9,008 bases of DNA from Chloroflexota bacterium (GTDB taxonomy: Bacteria > Chloroflexota > Dehalococcoidia > SM23-28-2 > HRBIN24): positions 1 to 9,008 of the forward strand of contig JAUQPQ010000069.1 in NCBI GenBank assembly GCA_030550295.1, read 5' to 3'. The notes beneath the pieces are model-generated. The model searched no databases and was not told the origin of the DNA. It was given only the letters and a program-made list of their open reading frames with translations. Position 1 is the stretch's first letter; each line of letters opens with the position of its first letter. Positions 1 to 5,867 of the stretch are shown piece by piece. Made by a program: the position numbers and the translations under genes.

Positions 1-536
1 AGCATTACGGGCTCCCAGAATATGATGCTCGTCTCCTCACTGAGGACCGGGCTAAGGCCCAGCTCTTTGAGGCCACTTTGGGCCAGTGGCAGCCGGAAAA
101 GGCCCTCGCCTGGGCTAAGACGGTGGCCAACTGGCTCAACTCTGAGGTGACAGGCCTCCTTAACGCCCGCGGCTTAGAATGGGCGCAATGCCCCCTTACA
201 CCCCTACAGATCGCCCAGCTAGTGGAGCTAGTGGAGGAGGGCACCATCAACACTACCACTGCCAAAACCGTACTAGAGGAGGCCTTTCGCAGCGGCAAGA
301 GGCCCAAGGATCTGGTAGAGGAAAGGGGCTTAGCTCAGATAAGCGGCGTCGACGAGCTGTCCCAGTTGGTGGAGAAAGTTATAGCCTCGCACCCCAAAGC
401 AGTGGCCGACTATCGCTCTGGGAAGGAGGGGGCTATCCAGTTTCTGGTGGGCCAGGTGATGCGCGAGACGAGGGGCCGTGCCAACCCTCAGGTGGTACGG
501 CAGCTCCTAGAGGAGAGGCTTACCTCTAGAGGATAA
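1..536 (+). CDS. gatB: Aspartyl/glutamyl-tRNA amidotransferase subunit B (3' part)
   Basis: The gene is cut by the left edge. The open frame is already running at base 3 and ends at TAA 534-536, leaving 177 residues. GatB is the subunit of the GatCAB complex that binds the misacylated tRNA and its acceptor end; the complex converts Glu-tRNA(Gln) or Asp-tRNA(Asn) to the amidated form using ammonia from GatA. The visible part starts with LPEYDARLLTED, typical of the end of the GatB catalytic half. It continues with AKTVANWLNSE, a short linker and the C-terminal helical GatB/YqeY domain. That domain contains TINTTTAKTVLEEAF, then DYRSGKEGAIQFLVGQVM and a final NPQVVRQLLEERL, which is the canonical GatB ending. 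An internal TTG at 78 is not the start, because conserved sequence continues upstream of it. It is followed after 36 nt by yvcK on the same strand and probably cotranscribed with it. Identity is very secure; which amidation it performs cannot be told here. Confidence 0.95.
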   Translation, partial: HYGLPEYDARLLTEDRAKAQLFEATLGQWQPEKALAWAKTVANWLNSEVTGLLNARGLEWAQCPLTPLQIAQLVELVEEGTINTTTAKTVLEEAFRSGKRPKDLVEERGLAQISGVDELSQLVEKVIASHPKAVADYRSGKEGAIQFLVGQVMRETRGRANPQVVRQLLEERLTSRG

Positions 537-564
537 CTGAGGATAGCTCGAGGCGTTATGGTAT

Positions 565-570
565 AGGGGA
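565..570 (+). promoter_or_regulatory. Ribosome binding site of yvcK
   Basis: AGGGGA lies just upstream of the ATG at 573, with only 2-3 nt between core and start codon. It supports this start over other codons, although the spacing is shorter than usual. Confidence 0.5.
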
Positions 571-572
571 AT

Positions 573-1874
573 ATGGAGCGGTTCAAGCGCTATTCCTTCA
601 TAAGATGGTTTTACCCCGGCATGCAGATAAAAAGGTGGCTACTTCTCCTCATGGTAGGGGTAGCCATGGCTGGGCTAGGGATCGCCTACTTCCTCAGAGA
701 GGTCTATGTGTCTTTCACCTTCCCATCCGTTTTCTACTACATCACCCTCCAGTTCATACCCCAATGGGGGAGAGGCACCATTTTCATGGGGTTGGCCTTG
801 ATAGCTATAACGGTAGCGATCTTTCAGCTCAATCACTCTATCCTCAGCGCATTGCTACCTCCTAGGGATGGCCACAAACCTTTGGTGGAGATTATCTATA
901 ACCGGCGCCGTTTAAGCCGCGGCCCCAGGATAGTGGCCATTGGCGGTGGGACAGGCCTTTCAATCCTCCTGCGGGGTCTGAAAGACTACACCTCTAACAT
1001 CACCGCCATCGTTACCGTGGCCGATGACGGTGGCTCTTCTGGGCGTCTGCGCCAGGACATGGGCATCTTGCCTCCAGGTGACTTGCGCAACTGCATCGTC
1101 GCCCTTGCAGACGCAGAACCGCTCATGACCAAGCTCTTCCAGTACCGCTTCCCTGAGGGCTCTGCCCTAGCTGGCCACTCTTTCGGCAACTTGTTCATCG
1201 TGGCCATGACAGGGGTAGTTGGGAGCTTTGAGGAGGCGATCCGTCAGACCAGCCGGGTGCTAGCGGTGCGTGGAGAGATACTCCCCTCCACACTGGAGGA
1301 TGTAGTCTTGGGGGCCCGAACAGACGAGGGCATCGTCAGGGGCGAATCAGTAATCGGCTCTGGCAACGGGCGTATCCAGGAGGTGTTTTTGGTGCCGCCT
1401 GACCCCTTGGCCTGCCCAGAGGCGGTACGCGCCATCCTTGAAGCAGAGATGATACTCCTGGGGCCAGGGAGCCTTTATACAAGCATCATCCCCAACCTGT
1501 TAGTAAAAGGCATAAGGCAAGCCCTTATAGCCTCAACGGCCTTCAAGGTATACATCTGCAACGTGGCCACCCAACCTGGAGAGACGGAAGGGTATCAGGT
1601 AGCCGATCACGTGAGGGCGATAGAAGATCATGTGGGGCGTCCATTTTTGGATGCTGTGCTAATTAACAACAACGTCGCCCCCCTGCCCCCACAATGGCGG
1701 GCTGAGCCTGTCATCATGGATCGCCCCTTGCACCGCCCCATCTTAGTGGTGGAGGAGGACCTGGTGGATGAATCCGATAGTCGCCATCACCACTCCCAGA
1801 AACTGGGGCGGGCGCTCATGAACCTGTATTATGAAAGAGGACAGCTGGCCGCTACAGTGAGGGAGACATCATGA
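573..1874 (+). CDS. yvcK: YvcK/CofD-like gluconeogenesis factor with N-terminal membrane region
   Basis: This 433-residue protein belongs to the YvcK (UPF0052) family. Members bind UDP-sugars and are needed in Bacillus for growth on gluconeogenic carbon sources and for normal peptidoglycan synthesis. The CofD-like domain starts near residue 117. Its family motifs are GGGTGLS (124-130), VADDGGSSGRLR (149-160), PPGDLRNC (167-174) and GHSFGNLF (201-208). About 115 residues precede the domain, with two hydrophobic stretches at about 22-41 and 69-86 separated by an aromatic segment. The protein is therefore probably anchored in the membrane with the nucleotide-binding domain in the cytoplasm. From memory, this longer architecture occurs in Chloroflexota and Cyanobacteria, whereas the Bacillus protein is soluble. 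The ATG at 573 has a purine-rich site before it. The 3' end overlaps secG by ATGA, which suggests translational coupling. A true CofD (F420 biosynthesis) is less likely given the DDGGSSGRLR and GHSFGNL signature. Confidence 0.93.
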   Translation: MERFKRYSFIRWFYPGMQIKRWLLLLMVGVAMAGLGIAYFLREVYVSFTFPSVFYYITLQFIPQWGRGTIFMGLALIAITVAIFQLNHSILSALLPPRDGHKPLVEIIYNRRRLSRGPRIVAIGGGTGLSILLRGLKDYTSNITAIVTVADDGGSSGRLRQDMGILPPGDLRNCIVALADAEPLMTKLFQYRFPEGSALAGHSFGNLFIVAMTGVVGSFEEAIRQTSRVLAVRGEILPSTLEDVVLGARTDEGIVRGESVIGSGNGRIQEVFLVPPDPLACPEAVRAILEAEMILLGPGSLYTSIIPNLLVKGIRQALIASTAFKVYICNVATQPGETEGYQVADHVRAIEDHVGRPFLDAVLINNNVAPLPPQWRAEPVIMDRPLHRPILVVEEDLVDESDSRHHHSQKLGRALMNLYYERGQLAATVRETS

Positions 1875-2089
1875 ACGAACAACTGCTTCAGATGGCTATG
1901 ATCTTGGTTTCTGTGGCCCTAATAGGGGCGACCCTTCTACAGGCGCGGGGGCAGGGCTTCCGGGCTTACCAAGGTACCAGCCTCACCCCTACCCGACGAG
2001 GCCTGGAGAAGCTGTTGTTTCAGCTCACCATAGGCTTAGCTGTCCTTTTCGTGTTGTTAGCTGCCCTAAACTTGGCCGCCGCCTCATAA
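1871..2089 (+). CDS. secG: Preprotein translocase subunit SecG
   Basis: This 72-residue protein has the SecG layout of two transmembrane helices (about 5-23 and 48-70) joined by a short cytoplasmic loop. After the first helix comes the family motif ATLLQARGQG, matching the LLQ-x-G(R/K)G core of SecG. SecG is a small non-essential partner of SecYE that assists SecA-driven protein export. The start ATG lies in the yvcK stop (ATGA, 1871-1874), with GGGAG five bases upstream. The next gene starts four bases after the stop, so secG sits in the middle of a tightly packed operon. Sequence conservation is low in this family, but length, topology and motif agree. Confidence 0.88.
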   Translation: MNEQLLQMAMILVSVALIGATLLQARGQGFRAYQGTSLTPTRRGLEKLLFQLTIGLAVLFVLLAALNLAAAS

Positions 2090-2093
2090 AGGA

Positions 2094-3767
2094 ATGTCGA
2101 CCACCCCTAGACCTGGCCCAGCAAGGGGACAGTGGGCCCTACTCCTAGCCTTAATTGGAGGAGTTACGGCCTTCGTGATCATATGGTCCCAGGGCCTCAG
2201 GGCCCAGGAGAAGGCAGAAGTGACCAGATTGGTGGAAGGGATAATAGGGGCACCCCTTCTCATCAACCCCCTCCTTTCCCCTCTTAACAGCCCTGACCAG
2301 GACCTGGTATCCTTGATCTTTTCTGGCCTCACGCGTCTTTCCGCCTCTGGGGAGCCTATCCCTGACCTAGCCCAATCGTGGGAGATATCAGAGGATGGGC
2401 GTACCTACGTCTTTTACTTAAGGCCCCAGGCAAGATGGCACGATGGCCACCCCTTCAGCGCTGAAGACGTAGTCTTCACCTACTCCCTTTTGGCCCATCC
2501 CAACTTCCCAGGAGACCCTACCTTGGCCAGCATCTTCCAGGAAGTACAGTGCCGCGCCACGGACGAGCTAACGGTAGAATGCGAGCTGCCAGAGCCCTTT
2601 TCCCCCTTCCTGGCCTATACCACGGTAGGCATTCTGCCCAGCCACCTATTGGCCCCCCTCCCACCAGAGGCCCTGCCCCACTTGCCCTTTAACCGCCAGC
2701 CCATAGGTACCGGGCCCTTCCGCCTCATGGCCCTTGAGGAAAATCGGGCCCTTCTAGCCCGCAACAGGGAGTACTACATGGGCCCTCCCCAAATCCAGCT
2801 TTTGGAGCTGCGCTTCTTCTCCGACTTGCACTCAGCCCTCACAGCCTTGCACCGGGGAGAGTTAAACGGGCTGCTGGTGGGCCAGAATATAGAGCCGCAG
2901 GAGCTTGAGGGCATCTCGTCTTCCGGCCGGTTCCGCCTCCTTGATGCCACCCGCACTCCCTATACGGCCCTCTTCTTTAACACCTCTAGTCCCCTCCTGG
3001 CCGAACCTCAGATGCGAAGAGTTCTAGCCCTTCTCATCGACAGGCAAACGATAGTCCAGACGGTGCTAGCGGGGAGGGCAGTCCCTGGCCTTACTCCTAT
3101 CCCCCCAGGGAGCTGGGCCCATAATACCCTCCTTAAACCCCAGCCCCCTCAGCAAGAGGAGGCGTCACGCCTCTTGACAGAGATGGGATGGCAACGGCCG
3201 AGGGACGGACTCTGGGAAAAGGGAAGCCAGCCCCTTTCCTTCCAGCTCGTCACCGATTCTGATCCCGTGCGGGCAGCGGTGGCGGAGGAAGTGGCCCGTC
3301 AACTTCGCCGGGCAGGCATAGGCATAGAGATCCGGGTGGTGACTACTCAGGAGCTGGTAGAGTCATACCTCGCCTCTCGACGCTACGACCTAGCCATCTT
3401 CACCGTAGACACCGGGCCCGATCCCGACCCCTATCCTGTTTGGCATAGCACCCAGCTGGGGCCACGTGGGGCTAACTTCACCGGCTACTTTAGCCCTGAG
3501 GTCGACCGCCTGTTGGAGGAGGCCCGCCGCACCGCCGACCGTTGGCGCCGCCGCAGCCTTTATAGCACCTTCCAGATCAAGTTCCTAGAAGATTCGCCAG
3601 CAATGATCCTATTCTACCCCCTATACACCTACATCATCGATGTACGGGTGAAGGGCCCTTCCCCTGGCCTCCTCTACTACGCCAGCGAGCGCTTCGCCAA
3701 CGTATGGGAATGGAAGATAGAAGAAGAAGCCCTCCCCTTAAGACCTGATGCCTCAAAGATACGATAA
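2094..3767 (+). CDS. ABC transporter substrate-binding protein, family 5 (peptide/nickel type), N-terminally anchored
   Basis: This is a 557-residue extracellular solute-binding protein of family 5 (SBP_bac_5; OppA/DppA/NikA type), which captures oligopeptides or similar ligands outside the membrane. The family hallmark runs from about 56 to 132: LINPLLSPLNSPDQD, then LVSLIFSGLTRL, LAQSWEISEDGRTYVFYLR and WHDGHPFSAEDVVFTY. GTGPFRL lies at 205-211, and the later block MRRVLALLIDRQTIVQTVL also fits. The N-terminus has one hydrophobic stretch (about 14-32) after a basic, proline-rich start. There is no lipobox cysteine, so the protein is either anchored by this helix or cleaved after LRA near residue 37. 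It is therefore not the usual lipoprotein. No permease or ATPase gene is adjacent; it lies between secG and fmt. The AAAGGA before the ATG abuts it with no spacer, but I see no better start. The ligand cannot be predicted. Confidence 0.9.
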   Translation: MSTTPRPGPARGQWALLLALIGGVTAFVIIWSQGLRAQEKAEVTRLVEGIIGAPLLINPLLSPLNSPDQDLVSLIFSGLTRLSASGEPIPDLAQSWEISEDGRTYVFYLRPQARWHDGHPFSAEDVVFTYSLLAHPNFPGDPTLASIFQEVQCRATDELTVECELPEPFSPFLAYTTVGILPSHLLAPLPPEALPHLPFNRQPIGTGPFRLMALEENRALLARNREYYMGPPQIQLLELRFFSDLHSALTALHRGELNGLLVGQNIEPQELEGISSSGRFRLLDATRTPYTALFFNTSSPLLAEPQMRRVLALLIDRQTIVQTVLAGRAVPGLTPIPPGSWAHNTLLKPQPPQQEEASRLLTEMGWQRPRDGLWEKGSQPLSFQLVTDSDPVRAAVAEEVARQLRRAGIGIEIRVVTTQELVESYLASRRYDLAIFTVDTGPDPDPYPVWHSTQLGPRGANFTGYFSPEVDRLLEEARRTADRWRRRSLYSTFQIKFLEDSPAMILFYPLYTYIIDVRVKGPSPGLLYYASERFANVWEWKIEEEALPLRPDASKIR

Positions 3768-3814
3768 GTTCGCTAAAAGCCTCATCCCAGCAGATAATAG
3801 GGATCCCACAGGAG

Positions 3815-4831
3815 ATGCCTGAGAAGGACACGCCTAGTGAAGTCACCAGCGCCGTCAGACTAGTTTTTATGGGGACCCCTCCCTTTGCCGTCCCCTGTCT
3901 CAGGGCCCTAGTAGAGCACGGGTACACCCCCCTAGCCGTCTACACTCGGCCCGACCGACCAGCTGGCCGGGGCCTGCGACCCCACCCACCGCCTGTCAAA
4001 ATAGCAGCGCAAGAGCTGGGCTTGCCTGTATATCAGCCTGAAAGCCTCCGGCGCCCAGAAGAAATAGAGGCGCTGCGATCCCTCCAACCGGACGTGGTGG
4101 TCGTTTGCGCTTACGGTGAGATCTTGCGACGCCCTATTTTGCAAATTCCACCCAAGGGAATATTGAATGTACACCCCTCTTTGCTCCCACGCCACCGAGG
4201 GCCGTCGCCCATCCCGGCTGCTATCCTCGGCGGGGACCAGACGACAGGGGTCACCATCATGCTCATGGACGAGGGAATGGACACAGGCCCTATCCTCTCC
4301 CAGCGCTCCATTCCCATCGAGCCTCTAGATACAGCGGAGACCCTTGCTACCAAACTGTCCCAGCTGGCCGCCCCATTGTTGGTGGAGACTATTGGGCTCT
4401 GGCTAAGGGGCGAGCTGAGCCCAAGGCCGCAGGAGCATTCCCAGGCCACCGTAACTAAGCTCTTGCGTAAAGAGGACGGCCTTATAAACTGGCATCTCTC
4501 CGCGGTGGAGTTGTGGCGGATGGTGCGGGCCTATCATCCTTGGCCTGGCACCTTCGCCCATTTCCAGGGAGAGACCATATTTATTCGCCGGGCCTGGCCC
4601 ATAGAATACGAGTCTAGTAAGCCCATTGGCACAGTTATATCCCTCCCCCCTGAGCTTCAGCCTTTGGTGCCCAGAGAGTTGGGGACCGCAGCCTTCGGTG
4701 TGCAGACGGGGAAGGGGGTCTTGGCAGTGCTAGAGGCTCAGAGGGCGGGCAAAAAGCCCCTTTCCTCTACTGAGTTCATAAGGGGCATGCCCAAGTTGGT
4801 AGGGGCGATATTAGAAGGTCGCCCAGGGTAG
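3815..4831 (+). CDS. fmt: Methionyl-tRNA formyltransferase
   Basis: The enzyme transfers a formyl group from 10-formyltetrahydrofolate to Met-tRNA(fMet), making the initiator tRNA. The 338-residue product is a little longer than usual (about 310-320) because of roughly 12 extra N-terminal residues before VRLVFMGTPPFAVP. The formyltransferase domain spans about 14-200. It contains the SLLP signature (NVHPSLLPRHRGPSPI, 118-133) and MDEGMDTGPIL (151-161). By alignment with the E. coli enzyme, the catalytic Asn, His and Asp are N118, H120 and D156, each offset by exactly 12 from the E. coli numbering I remember (106, 108, 144). The C-terminal tRNA-binding domain begins near 215 with TVTKLLRKEDGLINW. 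The start ATG follows CAGGAG with no spacer; no alternative in-frame start precedes the conserved core. It is 47 nt after the binding-protein gene, and its 3' end faces rplY eight bases away. No def gene is visible. Confidence 0.96.
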   Translation: MPEKDTPSEVTSAVRLVFMGTPPFAVPCLRALVEHGYTPLAVYTRPDRPAGRGLRPHPPPVKIAAQELGLPVYQPESLRRPEEIEALRSLQPDVVVVCAYGEILRRPILQIPPKGILNVHPSLLPRHRGPSPIPAAILGGDQTTGVTIMLMDEGMDTGPILSQRSIPIEPLDTAETLATKLSQLAAPLLVETIGLWLRGELSPRPQEHSQATVTKLLRKEDGLINWHLSAVELWRMVRAYHPWPGTFAHFQGETIFIRRAWPIEYESSKPIGTVISLPPELQPLVPRELGTAAFGVQTGKGVLAVLEAQRAGKKPLSSTEFIRGMPKLVGAILEGRPG

Positions 4832-4839
4832 AGGGGGCT

Positions 4840-5493
4840 TTACTCCTCTTCCTCTTCTTCTTCCTTAGGCCGCCTTATTACCTCCACTTCAGGGGACGCT
4901 TCCCCTTCAGCCTCTACCTCGGCCTCTACCTCCTCTAGCACCACCTTGGCCACCACCTGGTGTGGATCCGTAAGGAGTACAATCCCAGGCGGCACTGATA
5001 GGTCTTCTACGTGAATGGCATCCTCAGGCTGCCGCAGAGAGGATACATCGACTTCAATAAAGGGGGGTATAGCTGTAGGAAGCCCCTCCACCATGACCAG
5101 GTTAGTCAACTGCAACAAGGTGGCCCCCAACTCCTTAACAGCGGGCGCCTCGCCAATGAGGTGTAACGGCAGTTCTACCCTCACCTTCTCCGTGAGAGCC
5201 ACCTGGTAGAAATCCACATGCAGCACCCCATCGGTAACGGGATCGATTTGGACATCCCTAACGAAACAAGGGCGGGGCTCCTCACCGTCCAGCACCAGAT
5301 AGACCATCTCATGGGCACCGGCGCGCCGCAAAAGCCTTTCTACCTCTTTCTTCGGCAACTGAATGGCCAGAGATGGAAGGCCGCGTCCGTAAACGTTGGC
5401 AGGTATGACCCCTTCTCTGCGCAGACGCTTCACCTTCTTGCCCAAGATATGACGCCGGCTCGCTTCGATCTCCAGGCGTTCCCCTTCTACCAT
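4840..5493 (-). CDS. rplY: 50S ribosomal protein L25, Ctc/TL5 form
   Basis: The product binds 5S rRNA in the large ribosomal subunit. The 217 residues make this the long two-domain form (general stress protein Ctc / TL5), not the short E. coli L25. The N-terminal L25 domain (about 5-97) shows LRREGVIPANVYG (24-36) and FVRDVQIDPVTDGVLHVDF (77-95). The C-terminal TL5 domain (about 100-188) shows VELPLHLIGEAPAV and LPTAIPPFIEVDVSSL. It ends in a very acidic tail that finishes with seven glutamates. I chose the ATG at 5493 rather than an in-frame ATG at 5544. Residue 1 of the family fits there, GGAGG lies 9 bases upstream, and the predicted promoter would not transcribe the upstream codon. It is convergent with fmt, with 8 nt between the stop codons, and divergent from the DUF2905 gene. 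Confidence 0.94.
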   Translation of the reverse strand: MVEGERLEIEASRRHILGKKVKRLRREGVIPANVYGRGLPSLAIQLPKKEVERLLRRAGAHEMVYLVLDGEEPRPCFVRDVQIDPVTDGVLHVDFYQVALTEKVRVELPLHLIGEAPAVKELGATLLQLTNLVMVEGLPTAIPPFIEVDVSSLRQPEDAIHVEDLSVPPGIVLLTDPHQVVAKVVLEEVEAEVEAEGEASPEVEVIRRPKEEEEEEE

Positions 5494-5502
5494 GGAATAT
5501 CG

Positions 5503-5507
5503 CCTCC
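5503..5507 (-). promoter_or_regulatory. Shine-Dalgarno of rplY
   Basis: On the minus strand GGAGG is followed by nine bases and then the ATG at 5493. This decides the start against the longer open frame that begins at 5544. Confidence 0.75.
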
Positions 5508-5515
5508 GTATTGGG

Positions 5516-5544
5516 AGGATAGATGGGCCAGGCCGCGGCGTCAA
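5516..5544 (-). promoter_or_regulatory. Candidate sigma70-type promoter of rplY
   Basis: On the minus strand TTGACG (5544-5539) is separated by exactly 17 bases from TATCCT (5521-5516). This is a good -35 and a fair -10. Transcription would begin near 5509, giving a leader of only about 16 nt, with the GGAGG near its very 5' end. Read by eye only. Confidence 0.6.
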
Positions 5545-5557
5545 CTTGTCCCCTTTT

Positions 5558-5563
5558 TATAAT
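5558..5563 (+). promoter_or_regulatory. TATAAT, candidate -10 of the DUF2905 gene
   Basis: A perfect TATAAT lies 10 bases before the preferred ATG at 5574. A transcript from it would start about 5570 and have almost no leader. No recognisable -35 is found at the usual distance; that space overlaps the -35 of the divergent rplY promoter. Confidence 0.4.
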
Positions 5564-5573
5564 GGTGATAGGG

Positions 5574-5801
5574 ATGTGGCCTGAGGAGCTGGGCAAGTGG
5601 CTACTTTTCCTGGGCCTGGTAATAGCTGGCCTGGGAGGAATACTATGGCTTTGGGGGAAGATCCCCTTTATAGGTCGCCTTCCTGGGGACATCCTCATCC
5701 AGCGGGACAACTTCGTATTCTTCTTCCCGCTAGTCACAGGGCTAGCTATCAGCCTCTTCCTGACCCTTGTCCTCAACTTGCTATTGAGGTTCCTTCGGTA
5801 A
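5574..5801 (+). CDS. DUF2905 family small membrane protein
   Basis: This is a 75-residue membrane protein of the DUF2905 family, whose function is unknown. It has two hydrophobic helices (about 7-27 and 48-71) around a conserved loop. The loop reads GKIPFIGRLPGDILIQRDNFVFFFPL, and GRLPGD at 34-39 is the family signature. I prefer the ATG at 5574, because MWPEELGKWLLFLGL matches where family members begin. In-frame ATGs at 5562 and 5523 give longer but unconserved N-termini. The site before 5574 is only AGGG directly against the ATG, and a TATAAT lies just upstream, so the mRNA may be nearly leaderless. It is divergent from rplY and 66 nt upstream of the alcohol dehydrogenase, which has its own candidate promoter. 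Family assignment is confident from the loop motif; start moderately so. Confidence 0.85.
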   Translation: MWPEELGKWLLFLGLVIAGLGGILWLWGKIPFIGRLPGDILIQRDNFVFFFPLVTGLAISLFLTLVLNLLLRFLR

Positions 5802-5808
5802 CTCCTCC

Positions 5809-5836
5809 TTGACGTCAGGGGCACCTAGCCATAAAT
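5809..5836 (+). promoter_or_regulatory. Weak candidate promoter of the dehydrogenase-larE unit
   Basis: TTGACG (5809-5814) is followed after 16 bases by ATAAAT (5831-5836), inside an AT-rich stretch in an otherwise GC-rich region. The -35 is good and the -10 poor. It sits in the 66-nt gap after the DUF2905 stop and would give a leader of about 25 nt including the strong ribosome binding site. Confidence 0.4.
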
Positions 5837-5856
5837 ATGGACACGAGCCTATCTAA

Positions 5857-5865
5857 GGGAGGGGG
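5857..5865 (+). promoter_or_regulatory. Strong Shine-Dalgarno of the dehydrogenase
   Basis: GGGAGGGGG precedes the ATG at 5868; its GGAG core leaves six bases to the start. It is among the strongest ribosome binding sites in the window. Confidence 0.7.
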
Positions 5866-5867
5866 CT

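Noticed and set aside
3800..3807. Palindrome GGGATCCC between the binding-protein gene and fmt, considered as a terminator
   Set aside because: It has no loop and no U-run after it, so it would not form an intrinsic terminator; fmt remains likely cotranscribed.
5494..5544. 17-codon upstream extension of L25 from the ATG at 5544
   Set aside because: It runs through the predicted promoter; the ATG at 5493 has GGAGG at good spacing and matches the family start.
5309..5824. 171-codon open frame on the minus strand spanning the rplY start and the DUF2905 gene
   Set aside because: It lies across two genes with clear family motifs in other frames and its translation is basic, serine/arginine-rich and without recognisable motifs.
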